The notes under the pieces were generated by a model. The model searched no databases and was not told where the DNA came from. It was given only the letters and a program-made list of their open reading frames with translations. Positions 25,263-34,715 of a stretch of 64,000 bases of DNA are shown here, in pieces. Every line of letters begins with the position of its first letter. The stretch's first letter is position 1. Source of the DNA: Bin80 sp965219915 (GTDB taxonomy: Bacteria > Bacteroidota > Rhodothermia > Rhodothermales > Bin80); NCBI GenBank assembly GCA_965219915.1, contig OZ244794.1, forward strand, positions 3,100,001 through 3,164,000. The letters run 5' to 3'. The position numbers and the translations under genes are program-made.

Positions 25263-26438
25263 TCACGGAGCATAGGTGTTCCTTTTGGACGCCTCAAATA
25301 CATATTGTCGTGCGGACTGATCAACCAGTTGAATCTCTTCATACGTATTACATGAAGGACCCGCAAGCTTGCCGAGTGCCTCCTCAACCATCCATGGTAT
25401 GCCCATAAAGCCTAACCGCTCCTTAAGGAATAGGTCTACTGCGGCCTCGTTGGCCGCGTTGAGTATGGTTGGAGCATTCCCTCCGGCATCCAGTGCCTCT
25501 CGCGCCAAACGCAAACATGGAAATTTCTCCAAATCGGGGGGAGCGAAAGTCAGGGATTGTGGACGAGTCCAGTCTACACGCCCCTCCGGGAGTGACCATC
25601 GATCTGGATAGCTGAGTGCATACTGAATAGGTAGCCGCATGTCTGGCATACTGAGTTGTGCTTTGAGTGACCCGTCCTCAAACAACACCATTGCGTGCAC
25701 AATCGATTGCGGATGCACGACTACCTCTATCTGATCCTCACGAAGTCCGAACAACCAATAGGCTTCAATCACCTCCAAGCCCTTATTCATCATGGTGGCA
25801 GAATCGATCGTCACCTTGGCACCCATGTTCCAATTGGGGTGCTTGAGGGCCTGCTTAGGTGTGACACTGTTGAGTGCTGTACGATCGCTCTTGCGGAATG
25901 GCCCCCCGGACGCTGTAAGTATGATCTTCTCTACACAGCGTGTATTATCCTCTAAACACTGAAACACTCCTGCATGCTCACTGTCAACCGGTATAATTCT
26001 GGCCTCGTTCAACCTTGCTGTCCGCATTGCAAGATCGCCGGCGGCTACCAATGTCTCTTTGTTCGCCAAAGCCAACACCTTTCCAGCTTCCAGAGCGGCT
26101 AGAACAGACTTGAGTCCTGCAATGCCCGAGGCAGCACCAAGTACTATATCCGCCTCTGGAAGCGTTGCACAGGCACATACTCCCTCATCACCCTCAAGTA
26201 CTCGAATACCGGTCCCTTCAAGTCCATTCCGAAGTGCCTGTGTATACGATCTGTCCGCTATGGCAACTAAATCTGGATGTAACATGCGTGCCTGTCTGAT
26301 AAGCAGATCTACATTCCGATTCGCGGCAAGAGCTACCACACGTAACTTATCCGTATGTTTTTGGACTATATCCAAACACTGCGTCCCTATGGACCCAGTT
26401 GCTCCTACAATACTTATACTGCGCCTGGCCATATTCAT
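25263..26438 (-). CDS. dxr: 1-deoxy-D-xylulose 5-phosphate reductoisomerase
   Basis: Dxr converts DXP to 2-C-methyl-D-erythritol 4-phosphate with NADPH, the committed step of the MEP isoprenoid pathway. The 391-residue protein has the NADPH loop ISIVGATGSIGTQ, LANKETLVAAG, IPVDSEHAGVFQCL with the metal-binding Asp and Glu, the flexible-loop motif TASGGPF, and KVTIDSATMMNKGLEVIEAYWLF. Normal length. The second ATG two codons later is an equally good start. It leads the minus-strand envelope-assembly run and is divergent from the TPR gene, with a dyad between them. Confidence 0.96.
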   Translation of the reverse strand: MNMARRSISIVGATGSIGTQCLDIVQKHTDKLRVVALAANRNVDLLIRQARMLHPDLVAIADRSYTQALRNGLEGTGIRVLEGDEGVCACATLPEADIVLGAASGIAGLKSVLAALEAGKVLALANKETLVAAGDLAMRTARLNEARIIPVDSEHAGVFQCLEDNTRCVEKIILTASGGPFRKSDRTALNSVTPKQALKHPNWNMGAKVTIDSATMMNKGLEVIEAYWLFGLREDQIEVVVHPQSIVHAMVLFEDGSLKAQLSMPDMRLPIQYALSYPDRWSLPEGRVDWTRPQSLTFAPPDLEKFPCLRLAREALDAGGNAPTILNAANEAAVDLFLKERLGFMGIPWMVEEALGKLAGPSCNTYEEIQLVDQSARQYVFEASKRNTYAP

Positions 26439-26470
26439 TTCGGCTAGTTCACCCGCATGGAGTGATCAAT

Positions 26471-26492
26471 CAGAATATAACGTAGTATTCTG
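26471..26492. repeat. Inverted repeat CAGAATA-N8-TATTCTG in the dxr/TPR divergent promoter region
   Basis: Perfect 7-bp arms (26471-26477 and 26486-26492) with an 8-base spacer, placed 9 bases before the ATG of the TPR gene and 33 bases from dxr. The position and symmetry suit a repressor operator, or a hairpin in the leader of the TPR mRNA. Confidence 0.4.
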
Positions 26493-26501
26493 TGAATCCG
26501 T

Positions 26502-28379
26502 ATGATCTCATTATCCCGAATGCGATTTCTTACTGTTTGCTGCCTGTGTGTTTTTGTGTTTGTCGATCTAGCACTGGCCCAACCGCAGCGTGTAAACCGA
26601 ACACCACCTCCTACCGAGGAAGAGCAACTTGACGCTAATGCCGCATCCCGTTATCAACTTGCCCTCGGTTACCTGCGTGGCATGCAATTTGAGCGCGCCA
26701 TTGCCATCCTGCGTGATTTGTACGCTGAACAACCCGAACGTAAGATTTTCTTTGACAAACTCAAGGAAGCTTATGTAGATGTTAAACGATATGACGATGC
26801 AGTGGCACTGTTAGACGATGCGCTCGCGCGCAGTTCTGCGGCGCAGCCAGAACTTGAAGCGGAACGCGCACAGCTATTTTACCTTGGTGGAGATGAACCT
26901 GCGGCGATGGAGGCCTGGACTGCACTCCTGCGATCCGCTCCTGATACCGAAGCAGTCTATCGCGTCGTCTATGCCAGCATGATCCAAGTACGCCTCCTTC
27001 TTCAAGCGATTGACGTCTTGAAGCAGGGCAGACGGGCTATTGGCAATACGAACCTGTTTCAGGCGGAACTTGCACAGCTTTACAATCTTACTGGACAACA
27101 CGAGCTCGCTACACAGGAGTATCTGGACCTTCTGTCCATAAACGAGCGACAGTTGAATTACGTACGCAGTCGACTCGGAAGAGATCTGGAGCAGGCTGGC
27201 GCCCTTGAAGATGCCATTAGAATTACGGAAGCGCGTGTCGTATCTGAACCCGATCTACGTCAACTACGAGACCTTCTTGCGTGGCTCTACGAGCAGGCGG
27301 GGAGTTTTGAGAAGGCATTTGAGGAAGTTCTTGTACTTGAAGAAGACGCCGACGCCAGCGGACAGGGTATCTATCAGTTTGCCTTACGTGCAGCAGAGGC
27401 CGGTGCCTTTGTAGTTGCTGGCCGGGCATTCCAGGCAGTAATTGAGGAGTATCCCGGAGTAGACATTTCTATTGATGCACGCCTAGGTATGGCGGACATG
27501 TATCGTTTACAGGCTGAAAAAAATAATAACCTCGAGCAGTTCCAACATGCACTTGAAGCTTATGAGACATTCCTGAAGGACTTTCCCGACCATCCACAAA
27601 CTTCCGTTGTGATGGCGCGAATCGGTGCCCTTCACCAGGACGTGTTCAGAGATCAGGAGGCAGCCGAACGCACGTTATCCTATCTGGCCACACGATATGC
27701 GAATTCCTCCATTGGCCATCAGGCCCGATTTGATTTAGGGCGTTTAGCATTGGCGAATGGCAACCTGAATGAGGCTCGCACCATCTTTGCGCGTCTGGCC
27801 GTGCAGGCGGACGGTGAACTCGCGGCACAAGCGCGATTTGAAGAGGCTCTGACACACTTCTACGCTGGAAATATTGCCGAGACGCAATCTATCCTGGGTA
27901 GTCTTAGGGACAACATGGACAAAGAGACGGCCAACGATGCAATTGAGCTGGGCGTTGTTCTTATGGAAGACCCCGGTAACGACTCCACAAATAGCGCTCT
28001 CACAAGCTACGCACAGGCCCTGCTGCTCTTCCGACAGCACAAACCAGCTGCAACCGCACTTGCCGCTCAGGATATACTGGCACAATGGGGACAACATCCA
28101 ATTGCAGATGATGTCCGGTTTCTACGTGCCCGGGCCCTGCTGATTGATAACCGTCCAGATGAAGCCATGATGGCGTTTGGCGAACTCCCGCTCATACACC
28201 CAGAAAGCCCGCTGCTAGATCGCAGTCTTTTTTACTATGCCGAAATTCTTGAAACCTTTCAAGGGGATGCTGCAGGTGCACTGCAAGCATACACCGATCT
28301 GCTCACACAATACCCGGGTTCACTCCTGGTCAGCAAGGCACGTGAGCGCATACGGGCACTTCGCTCGGCAGGTGTTTAG
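26502..28379 (+). CDS. Exported TPR-repeat protein
   Basis: A 625-residue exported scaffold built of tetratricopeptide repeats. The signal peptide (from MRFLTVCCLCVFVF, end ALAQ) is followed by TPR helices from about residue 45 to the end, for example YQLALGYLRGMQFERAIAIL, NLFQAELAQLYNLTGQHELA and a C-terminal set FYYAEILETFQGDAAGALQA. TPR proteins bind other proteins or peptides; no catalytic domain is present. The ATG at 26520 is an alternative start that gives a shorter signal n-region. The 3' end overlaps the next gene, an amidotransferase-like secreted protein, which suggests the two are partners. Confidence 0.82.
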   Translation: MISLSRMRFLTVCCLCVFVFVDLALAQPQRVNRTPPPTEEEQLDANAASRYQLALGYLRGMQFERAIAILRDLYAEQPERKIFFDKLKEAYVDVKRYDDAVALLDDALARSSAAQPELEAERAQLFYLGGDEPAAMEAWTALLRSAPDTEAVYRVVYASMIQVRLLLQAIDVLKQGRRAIGNTNLFQAELAQLYNLTGQHELATQEYLDLLSINERQLNYVRSRLGRDLEQAGALEDAIRITEARVVSEPDLRQLRDLLAWLYEQAGSFEKAFEEVLVLEEDADASGQGIYQFALRAAEAGAFVVAGRAFQAVIEEYPGVDISIDARLGMADMYRLQAEKNNNLEQFQHALEAYETFLKDFPDHPQTSVVMARIGALHQDVFRDQEAAERTLSYLATRYANSSIGHQARFDLGRLALANGNLNEARTIFARLAVQADGELAAQARFEEALTHFYAGNIAETQSILGSLRDNMDKETANDAIELGVVLMEDPGNDSTNSALTSYAQALLLFRQHKPAATALAAQDILAQWGQHPIADDVRFLRARALLIDNRPDEAMMAFGELPLIHPESPLLDRSLFYYAEILETFQGDAAGALQAYTDLLTQYPGSLLVSKARERIRALRSAGV

Positions 28380-29625
28380 TGCTGCGATATTGTTGCTGTT
28401 ACTTGCTTACCCTGCGAGTGCGCAGGATGTTCTCATCCCTATGGATAGCGACCAGTCAGATCACCTGAAGGCCTACGGTGCAGTATACTGGGCACTCCAG
28501 CGGGGAGAACCCGTCGACTGGCTGTTGAACTTTCGCGGTGGTGCTTTTCTAACCGCAGAATTCCCTGGACTACGTAACGAGCTTGCACTCCGCGGGATTG
28601 TACACGAAACCCTTTCCGGGACCGCAACAGCCCGACTTGTCGCCGAAGTGGAGAGTGACCGGGCAAACACAGGCCTCGTGAGACTGGAAACGCCCCCGCG
28701 TATTGCAGTATATGCCCCGCAACAAACGCTGCCCTGGGACGACGCTGTACTCCTCGCGCTGGAATATGCCGAGGTGCCGTACGATATGATTTACGATGAC
28801 GATGTCCTCGGCGGCGCACTGTCTTCCTACGATTGGCTGCATCTTCACCACGAAGATTTTACCGGACAGTACGGCAAGTTTTATCAATATCGGAATATGC
28901 CCTGGTACATAGAACAGCAGCGCGATGCCGAACTAGCCGCGCATCGCCATGGGTACCGAAAGGTTAGTCATCTGAAACTGCTGGTCGCGCAAACTATCAA
29001 ACAGTACGTCGGCGAGGGCGGTTTTTTGTTCGCCATGTGCTCCGGCACAGATACGTATGATATTGCCTTGGCTGCACACTCAACCGACATCGTTCCATCT
29101 GAGTACGACGGGGATCCCATCAATCCAAATGCCATGGAGGAGCTGGACTATTCGGCCTCCTTCGCTTTTGAAGGCTTCCGCCCAAGCTTCAACGCAGCTG
29201 AATATGAACATTCCGATATTGATACCGGACCACCCCCGCAGCAATTGCAAAACCCAGCACTGGACTATTTTACACTATTTGAATTCAGCGCCAAATGGGA
29301 TCCTGTACCCTCCATGCTAACGCAGAACCATGTCGGAACGGTGAAAGGGTTCGTTGGACAAACCACTGCGTTCAGAAAGCATCTCATTAAACCAAATGTG
29401 GTCGTGCTCGCCGAAGTACCGCAACGTGGTGAGGTCAAATACCTACATGGATCTTTCGGTCAGGGTACCTTTACCTACTATGCCGGCCACGATCCCGAGG
29501 ACTATCAACACTACGTGGGAGATCCTCCAACTGATCTGAGTCTGCATCAGAACTCGCCTGGCTATCGCCTTATCCTGAATAATATCCTATTCCCGGCGGC
29601 CCGTAAGAAAAAACAAAAGACCTGA
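28342..29625 (+). CDS. Secreted protein with class I amidotransferase-like nucleophile elbow, function unknown
   Basis: A protein of about 427 residues. The GTG at 28342 (AAGG just upstream) gives a signal peptide with an Arg and the core SAAILLLLLAYPASA; a GTG at 28372 is an alternative. The mature part starts DVLIPMDSDQSDHLKAYGAVYWALQRG, then NFRGGAFL, then a Rossmann-like stretch RIAVYAPQQTLPWDDAVLLA, LHLHHEDFTG, and GGFLFAMCSGTDTYDIALAA, where the Cys sits in a nucleophile-elbow context as in class I glutamine amidotransferase/DJ-1-like folds. I recall relatives being labelled asparagine synthetase B, but there is no AsnB ATP-pyrophosphatase motif here. It overlaps the TPR gene and is followed 5 bases later by a thioesterase. 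Confidence 0.6.
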   Translation: MSAYGHFARQVFSAAILLLLLAYPASAQDVLIPMDSDQSDHLKAYGAVYWALQRGEPVDWLLNFRGGAFLTAEFPGLRNELALRGIVHETLSGTATARLVAEVESDRANTGLVRLETPPRIAVYAPQQTLPWDDAVLLALEYAEVPYDMIYDDDVLGGALSSYDWLHLHHEDFTGQYGKFYQYRNMPWYIEQQRDAELAAHRHGYRKVSHLKLLVAQTIKQYVGEGGFLFAMCSGTDTYDIALAAHSTDIVPSEYDGDPINPNAMEELDYSASFAFEGFRPSFNAAEYEHSDIDTGPPPQQLQNPALDYFTLFEFSAKWDPVPSMLTQNHVGTVKGFVGQTTAFRKHLIKPNVVVLAEVPQRGEVKYLHGSFGQGTFTYYAGHDPEDYQHYVGDPPTDLSLHQNSPGYRLILNNILFPAARKKKQKT

Positions 29626-29630
29626 GGTTT

Positions 29631-30167
29631 ATGAACCCGCCGAAAACTCCGCGTGCATCGCGCTGTGTGATGTCCGAAATCGTTCTGCCAAACGATACCA
29701 ATGCCCATGGTACCATGTTTGGCGGGCGGCTGCTTTCGCTGATGGACAAATGTGCCGCTATCTGCGCGATGCGTCATGCGGGGCTGGTATGCGTAACCAT
29801 GGCGATTGACTCGGTGGAGTTTCGTTCCCCGCTTTTTTTGGGTGAGGTCGTGATTATTGAGGCCTGGGTGAACCGAACGTTTAATACCTCCCTTGAGGTT
29901 GAACTTTCTGTGGAATCAGAAAACCTGGACCGAAAGGAGCGGCGCGAGTGCAATCATGCATACTTCACCTTCGTGGCACTTGACGATGAAGGTCGCCCAA
30001 CCGCAGTGCCATCAATACATCCAGAAACAGAGCTAGAGAAAGAGCGCTACGAAAAAGCAGCTATGCGCCGTGAACTTCGCCTGCACCTGAAAGGAAGGAT
30101 TACCCTTGCAGACACCGTGTACTTGAAGGACGATCTCATTGCGACGATTTCCGGGAGAGATCTCTAG
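29631..30167 (+). CDS. Hot-dog fold acyl-CoA thioesterase (YciA/BACH-type)
   Basis: A 178-residue cytosolic acyl-CoA hydrolase. The family core is seen in MSEIVLPNDTNAHGTMFGGRLLSLMD, where the Asn-x-x-Gly-x-x-Phe-Gly-Gly and following Asp form the active site, then VTMAIDSVEFRSPLFLGEVV and AYFTFVALDDEGRP. Length and motifs match the YciA/acyl-CoA thioesterase 7 group, which hydrolyses medium to long acyl-CoAs. A charged C-terminal helix of about 40 residues follows. It begins 5 bases after the preceding stop and precedes an RmlD-like gene by 22 bases. Confidence 0.9.
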   Translation: MNPPKTPRASRCVMSEIVLPNDTNAHGTMFGGRLLSLMDKCAAICAMRHAGLVCVTMAIDSVEFRSPLFLGEVVIIEAWVNRTFNTSLEVELSVESENLDRKERRECNHAYFTFVALDDEGRPTAVPSIHPETELEKERYEKAAMRRELRLHLKGRITLADTVYLKDDLIATISGRDL

Positions 30168-30189
30168 TCAAACCACGACCACCAAATTG

Positions 30190-31140
30190 ATGGCCAATGA
30201 GCGCATTTTGATTACTGGGGCCGACGGACTGCTGGGCCAGGAGCTCGTTCAGAAACTCGGAGAACGAGATTCCTACAAGCTGTTAGCCACCGGCCGGGAA
30301 ACTGCGCCCCGCATCCGGGATGCGCCGCCATACGACTATGAGACACTTAACGTATGCCAGGTAGATGATATCCAGCGAATCTTCACTGACTTCTCGCCGG
30401 AGTTCGTGATCAACTGTGCAGCAATGACCGCAGTTGACGCCTGCGAAACCAGCCGTGACGAGTGTTGGCGTGTGAATGCGCAAGCGGTTGAACTGCTTGC
30501 AAAAGCATGCCACAGTCGAGGCACACACCTGATCCAGTTATCTACAGATTTTGTGTTTAACGGCAAGAATGGACCGTACCGGGAAGACGACCGCCCCGAA
30601 CCTCTGAACTTTTACGGGAAAGCAAAGCTTGCGGGTGAAAATGCCGCACGTACAGCGGGGGTCGGCAAATGGACTGTTGTGCGAACGAATGTAGTCTATG
30701 GTGCGGCGGAGGGACTCCCACGATTGGATTTTGTTGAATGGGTCTGCGAAAACCTCCAGAATAGAAAGAGGATCGGAGCGTATACTGACCAATGGCGTAC
30801 GCCCTCATACACCCACGATCTTGCTTTGGGAATTCTTCGCATCATACACTTCCAAAAGACTGGTGTGTATAACCTGTCCGGCCGTGAATTTGTCAATATG
30901 TACGACTTTGCCCTTACCATCGCACAGGCTTTCGACCTTGATCCAAAATTCATTAAGCCAGTCTTGCAAAACTCAGAAAACCAACCCGCGCGGCGCCCCA
31001 AACATACGGGTCTCATTACGCTAAAGGCGGAGACTGAGCTCGACTACCGTCCCCTATCTCTCAAGGCAGCATTAGCGCACTTGCGGCTTCGCAAGAAGTC
31101 TTCCAGGACTGGACATTCTCCGGTAGATGCTTGGTGTTGA
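30190..31140 (+). CDS. RmlD-like NAD(P)-dependent sugar-nucleotide reductase
   Basis: A 316-residue extended short-chain dehydrogenase close to dTDP-4-dehydrorhamnose reductase (RmlD). The start ATG at 30190 leads directly into the nucleotide loop ILITGADGLLGQELVQ; an upstream in-frame start at 30139 lies inside the thioesterase gene and is unlikely. Active-site elements are LSTDFVFNG and NFYGKAKLAGE (the Tyr-x3-Lys pair), with PYREDDRPEPLN between them. No rmlABC genes are adjacent, so it could serve another 4-keto sugar or be an RmlD paralogue. Its end overlaps serS by 14 bases. Confidence 0.85.
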   Translation: MANERILITGADGLLGQELVQKLGERDSYKLLATGRETAPRIRDAPPYDYETLNVCQVDDIQRIFTDFSPEFVINCAAMTAVDACETSRDECWRVNAQAVELLAKACHSRGTHLIQLSTDFVFNGKNGPYREDDRPEPLNFYGKAKLAGENAARTAGVGKWTVVRTNVVYGAAEGLPRLDFVEWVCENLQNRKRIGAYTDQWRTPSYTHDLALGILRIIHFQKTGVYNLSGREFVNMYDFALTIAQAFDLDPKFIKPVLQNSENQPARRPKHTGLITLKAETELDYRPLSLKAALAHLRLRKKSSRTGHSPVDAWC

Positions 31141-32389
31141 ATTCATTCAAGCAAACCCCCGAGAAGTTCGCCAGGCTCTTACTCGGCGCGGAATCCCGGC
31201 GGGGGTGGATCTCGTTGACCGTGTGTTAGAACAGGATCGCGTTCGCCGCGAGGCCCTGACACACCTCCAGTCCAAGCAACAGGAAGCAAATGCGGAGAGC
31301 CGGAATATTGGCGTCCTTATGCGTGAGGGGAAGCGCGAGGCGGCAAAAGCCCTGATTGCACGCCAGTCACGCCTCAAAACAGAGATCAAAGAGCTTGGAG
31401 AGGCTGCAGCAAATGCAGAACAAACCCTTTCTGAACTACTACTTACAATCCCCAACCTCCCGCATGAAAGTGTTCCAGACGGACTGAGCGAAGCAGATAA
31501 TGTTACACTCTACCAACATGGTGAAATCCCCTCGTTTGAGTTTGATCCTTTGCCGCACTGGGAAATCGCTAGACGGCACGGATTGATTGACTTTGAACGC
31601 GGTGCGAAAGTAGCTGGCGCAGGATTCCCATTCTATATGGATGCCGGCGCAAAACTACATAGGGCCCTGATCAATTTTTTCCTTGATGCCGCAACTCGCA
31701 AGTACAGAGAGGTTCGTCCGCCACTTCTCGTGAACGAAACCAGCGCGCGCGGCACCGGACAACTGCCCGACAAGGAAGGACAGATGTACCATGTGGCTAT
31801 GGATGGGCTCTATCCCGTACCCACGGCCGAAGTACCGCTCACAAACTATTTTCGGGACGAGATTCTGTCTGAATCCGACTTACCTGTCAAACTCTGTGCA
31901 TACACCCCCTGTTGGCGACGGGAAGCGGGTTCCTATGGCGCTCACGTGCGTGGGCTCAACCGTTTACACCAGTTCGATAAAGTGGAGATCGTGCAGCTTA
32001 CGCACCCAAAACAAAGTTATGAGGTTCTGGAAAACATGCGCAGTGATGCAGAAACGCTGCTGAAAGCATTGAACCTGCCCTATCGACGCCTGCTAATGTG
32101 CGCTGGCGAATTGGGCTTTAACCAGACCAAACAGTATGACCTGGAAGTTTGGAGCGCCGGGCAGGAGCGTTGGCTGGAAGTATCCTCTATCTCGAATTTT
32201 ACTGACTATCAGGCACGCCGAATGAATATCCGATTTCGTCCAGAGCGTGGCGGCAAACCACAACTCGTTCACACGCTTAATGGCAGTGCACTCGCACTCC
32301 CCCGGGTCGTTGCAGCTTTGCTGGAGCATAACCAAACCGAAAACCGTTCGTACGAACTGCCCGAAGTCCTAGTCCCCTATCTAAGTTAA
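31127..32389 (+). CDS. serS: Seryl-tRNA synthetase
   Basis: A class II aminoacyl-tRNA synthetase charging tRNA(Ser). The 420-residue protein starts MLGVEFIQANPREVRQAL and has the long antiparallel coiled-coil arm at about residues 30-100 (tRNA contact). The catalytic core contains the TAEVPLTNYF strand, motif 2 as PCWRREAGSYG, and motif 3 as HTLNGSALALPRVVAALLEHNQ. Length is typical. The start overlaps the RmlD-like gene by 14 bases, showing tight packing in the seven-gene run 26502-35602. Confidence 0.97.
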   Translation: MLGVEFIQANPREVRQALTRRGIPAGVDLVDRVLEQDRVRREALTHLQSKQQEANAESRNIGVLMREGKREAAKALIARQSRLKTEIKELGEAAANAEQTLSELLLTIPNLPHESVPDGLSEADNVTLYQHGEIPSFEFDPLPHWEIARRHGLIDFERGAKVAGAGFPFYMDAGAKLHRALINFFLDAATRKYREVRPPLLVNETSARGTGQLPDKEGQMYHVAMDGLYPVPTAEVPLTNYFRDEILSESDLPVKLCAYTPCWRREAGSYGAHVRGLNRLHQFDKVEIVQLTHPKQSYEVLENMRSDAETLLKALNLPYRRLLMCAGELGFNQTKQYDLEVWSAGQERWLEVSSISNFTDYQARRMNIRFRPERGGKPQLVHTLNGSALALPRVVAALLEHNQTENRSYELPEVLVPYLS

Positions 32390-32420
32390 ATCGAATCGCC
32401 CCGTGAGGAAGTTAACTGCA

Positions 32421-34715
32421 ATGCGTCTCCCTCGGAACACCCTCTCGGTTAATGCAATAGTCATACTCCTGTTTGCATTCGGCCTCTCTGCCACCTCCGC
32501 GCTTAGTCAGGAGCTCGCCGCAATAGATGGATTCATTACTGATGCCACTAACGGAGAAACGCTGATCTCCGCAAACGTAATCCTGGAGGGAACCCTTCGA
32601 GGAGCGACCAGCAATCTGTCAGGGTACTATGCTATTTCGGGGATTGAACCTGGAACGTACACTATTCGATACTCCTACATAGGATTTGATACGATCACAC
32701 GCGAAGTGGTCCTTGCCGCGGGCGAATCAGTCAGGCTTGACATAGAGCTGGCAACTGCCGAAGAACTCTTGGAGGTCCTCGAGGTGTCGGCGGACCGTAT
32801 CACAGAAGGAGAACAGCGCTCAATCGGGGTGGGCCAAATTAGTGTAGCCACCATCCAGCAACTGCCACAGGTGTTTGAACCCGATGTATTTCGATCTCTT
32901 CAGCTGCTGCCCGGCGTAGCACAATCCTCCGATTATTCAAGTGGCCTATATATCCGCGGGGGTGATCCCGGGCAAACACTCATCCTTCTTGATCGAACAA
33001 AAATCTATAACCCGAGCCATGTTTTTGGATTTTTCTCGACGTTCAACACAGACGCGATCAAGGATGTACGACTCTACAAGGGAGGTTTTCCTGCTAGCTA
33101 TGGCGGTGTTCTAGGATCAGTACTGGACGTCCAAAACAAGGACGGTAACCGCCGCGAAACACACGGAAAGATCAGTGTTGGCCTGCTGGCCTCCAGAGCT
33201 TTCGCCGAAGGACCGTATTCCCGCGGCTCATGGATGGTTGCGGTGAGACGATCAACCCTCGAGCCCATACTCGTAGCACTACAAGACATCGACGCCGTTC
33301 CCCGCGCATTCTACTTCTACGATTTCAATGGAAAAGTCAACCTTGATGCTTCCCAGAACGACAAGCTTTCCTTCTCCTTCTACGCGGGTTCAGATTACCT
33401 GCGTTCCGCCTTTACCGAAGGCATAGAGATCAAACTGCGCTACGGTAACCGCACGGTTGCCGGAAGTTGGGTACACCTGTGGTCCAACCAGCTCTTCACC
33501 AATGTTACATTGACTACCTCGTGGTATGAATCCATGCCGCGTGCAACTTTTAGCGGCACCAACTTTGAACAGATTAACCGCGTGACAGAAACCTCGATCC
33601 GGGCGGATTTTGAATACTACCCAGGACCGAAACATGATCTGTCCGGTGGAATATGGACCGGTATATTCAATGCGCCGCTAACGAATTTTTTTGATGACCG
33701 AGAGGTATTCCACACACGGAATAGGGTCGAACATGCGTCCTTCTATTTGCAGGACACTTACCACCCAACGGAGAGCTGGTCCATCTCTGCCGGCCTGAGG
33801 GGTACGTACTACGGCTATGGAAGGTATTTTACGCTTGCCCCCCGGTTTTCAATCGAACGGCAACTGGAGTCGGGCACACGGCTTCAGGCTAGCGCCGGAA
33901 GGTACTACCAGTTCCTAACCCTCATTACCAATGAGGTTTTCTCTGGATTTGACTTTTGGCTGACAAGCGGTGAAGGGGTCAAGCCTGCATACGGCGACCA
34001 AATCATTCTGGGCTTGAAGACCAACCTGTCCAGCGGGATCACCCTGGATACGGAGGTTTACTACAGGACCATGCGACAGCTATTTGTGCTTGATCCGTTC
34101 AGTACCGGTCTGGCGGGTCTGGAATATTCAGAACTGTTTGCCTTTGGCGAAGGGATGGCGCGCGGTGCAGAAATACAACTGTCACGCCAGGAGGGCCGAA
34201 TCAACGGGTTTATCGCCTACACCCTGTCACACACGAACCGGGCTTATCCGAGGCTGAATCAGGATTTATTCGGAGAGTCCCAAATTTTTGTTCCGCGTAA
34301 CGATCGACTTCATGACCTGAATGTAGTGGGCCAATGGCGAATCTCTCGACGTTGGGAATTGGGAGCTGTATTTACATTCGCCACAGGACAGGCCTATACA
34401 CGCCCGGAAGCTTCCTACACCATCCATGATCTCGATTTTGTGAATGGCCTTGAGCAAACGGATCTGCTGGTATCCCCGGGCCTTAATCAATCCAGATTAC
34501 CAGCCTATCATCGCCTTGACCTGGGAGTGACCTGGACTGGTTCGTTGAAGCGATTTGCGGACTACACGCTGCAAATGCAGGTCATCAACATCTATGCGAG
34601 GAGCAATACTTGGTTCATCTTTAACGAGGTTGAAGATGACGGTACGCTCTCTAGATCAACCATTCCTCAAATACCAATCCCTCTTCCCAACTTGTCCTTT
34701 ACGCTTGATTTCTGA
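32421..34715 (+). CDS. TonB-dependent outer-membrane receptor with carboxypeptidase-like N-terminal domain
   Basis: A TonB-dependent receptor of 764 residues. The ATG at 32421 is preferred because AGGAAG lies 9 bases upstream; a GTG at 32403 is possible. The signal peptide ends SALSQ. A CarboxypepD_reg-like domain (about 32-110, GFITDATNGETLISANVILEG) precedes the plug (about 130-240; SSGLYIRGGDPGQTLILLD) and a 22-strand barrel whose last residues are LSFTLDF, with a C-terminal Phe. This is the Bacteroidota-type receptor layout. Its TGA overlaps the ATG of a DUF4249-type lipoprotein gene, the usual partner. The transported substrate is unknown. Confidence 0.9.
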   Translation: MRLPRNTLSVNAIVILLFAFGLSATSALSQELAAIDGFITDATNGETLISANVILEGTLRGATSNLSGYYAISGIEPGTYTIRYSYIGFDTITREVVLAAGESVRLDIELATAEELLEVLEVSADRITEGEQRSIGVGQISVATIQQLPQVFEPDVFRSLQLLPGVAQSSDYSSGLYIRGGDPGQTLILLDRTKIYNPSHVFGFFSTFNTDAIKDVRLYKGGFPASYGGVLGSVLDVQNKDGNRRETHGKISVGLLASRAFAEGPYSRGSWMVAVRRSTLEPILVALQDIDAVPRAFYFYDFNGKVNLDASQNDKLSFSFYAGSDYLRSAFTEGIEIKLRYGNRTVAGSWVHLWSNQLFTNVTLTTSWYESMPRATFSGTNFEQINRVTETSIRADFEYYPGPKHDLSGGIWTGIFNAPLTNFFDDREVFHTRNRVEHASFYLQDTYHPTESWSISAGLRGTYYGYGRYFTLAPRFSIERQLESGTRLQASAGRYYQFLTLITNEVFSGFDFWLTSGEGVKPAYGDQIILGLKTNLSSGITLDTEVYYRTMRQLFVLDPFSTGLAGLEYSELFAFGEGMARGAEIQLSRQEGRINGFIAYTLSHTNRAYPRLNQDLFGESQIFVPRNDRLHDLNVVGQWRISRRWELGAVFTFATGQAYTRPEASYTIHDLDFVNGLEQTDLLVSPGLNQSRLPAYHRLDLGVTWTGSLKRFADYTLQMQVINIYARSNTWFIFNEVEDDGTLSRSTIPQIPIPLPNLSFTLDF

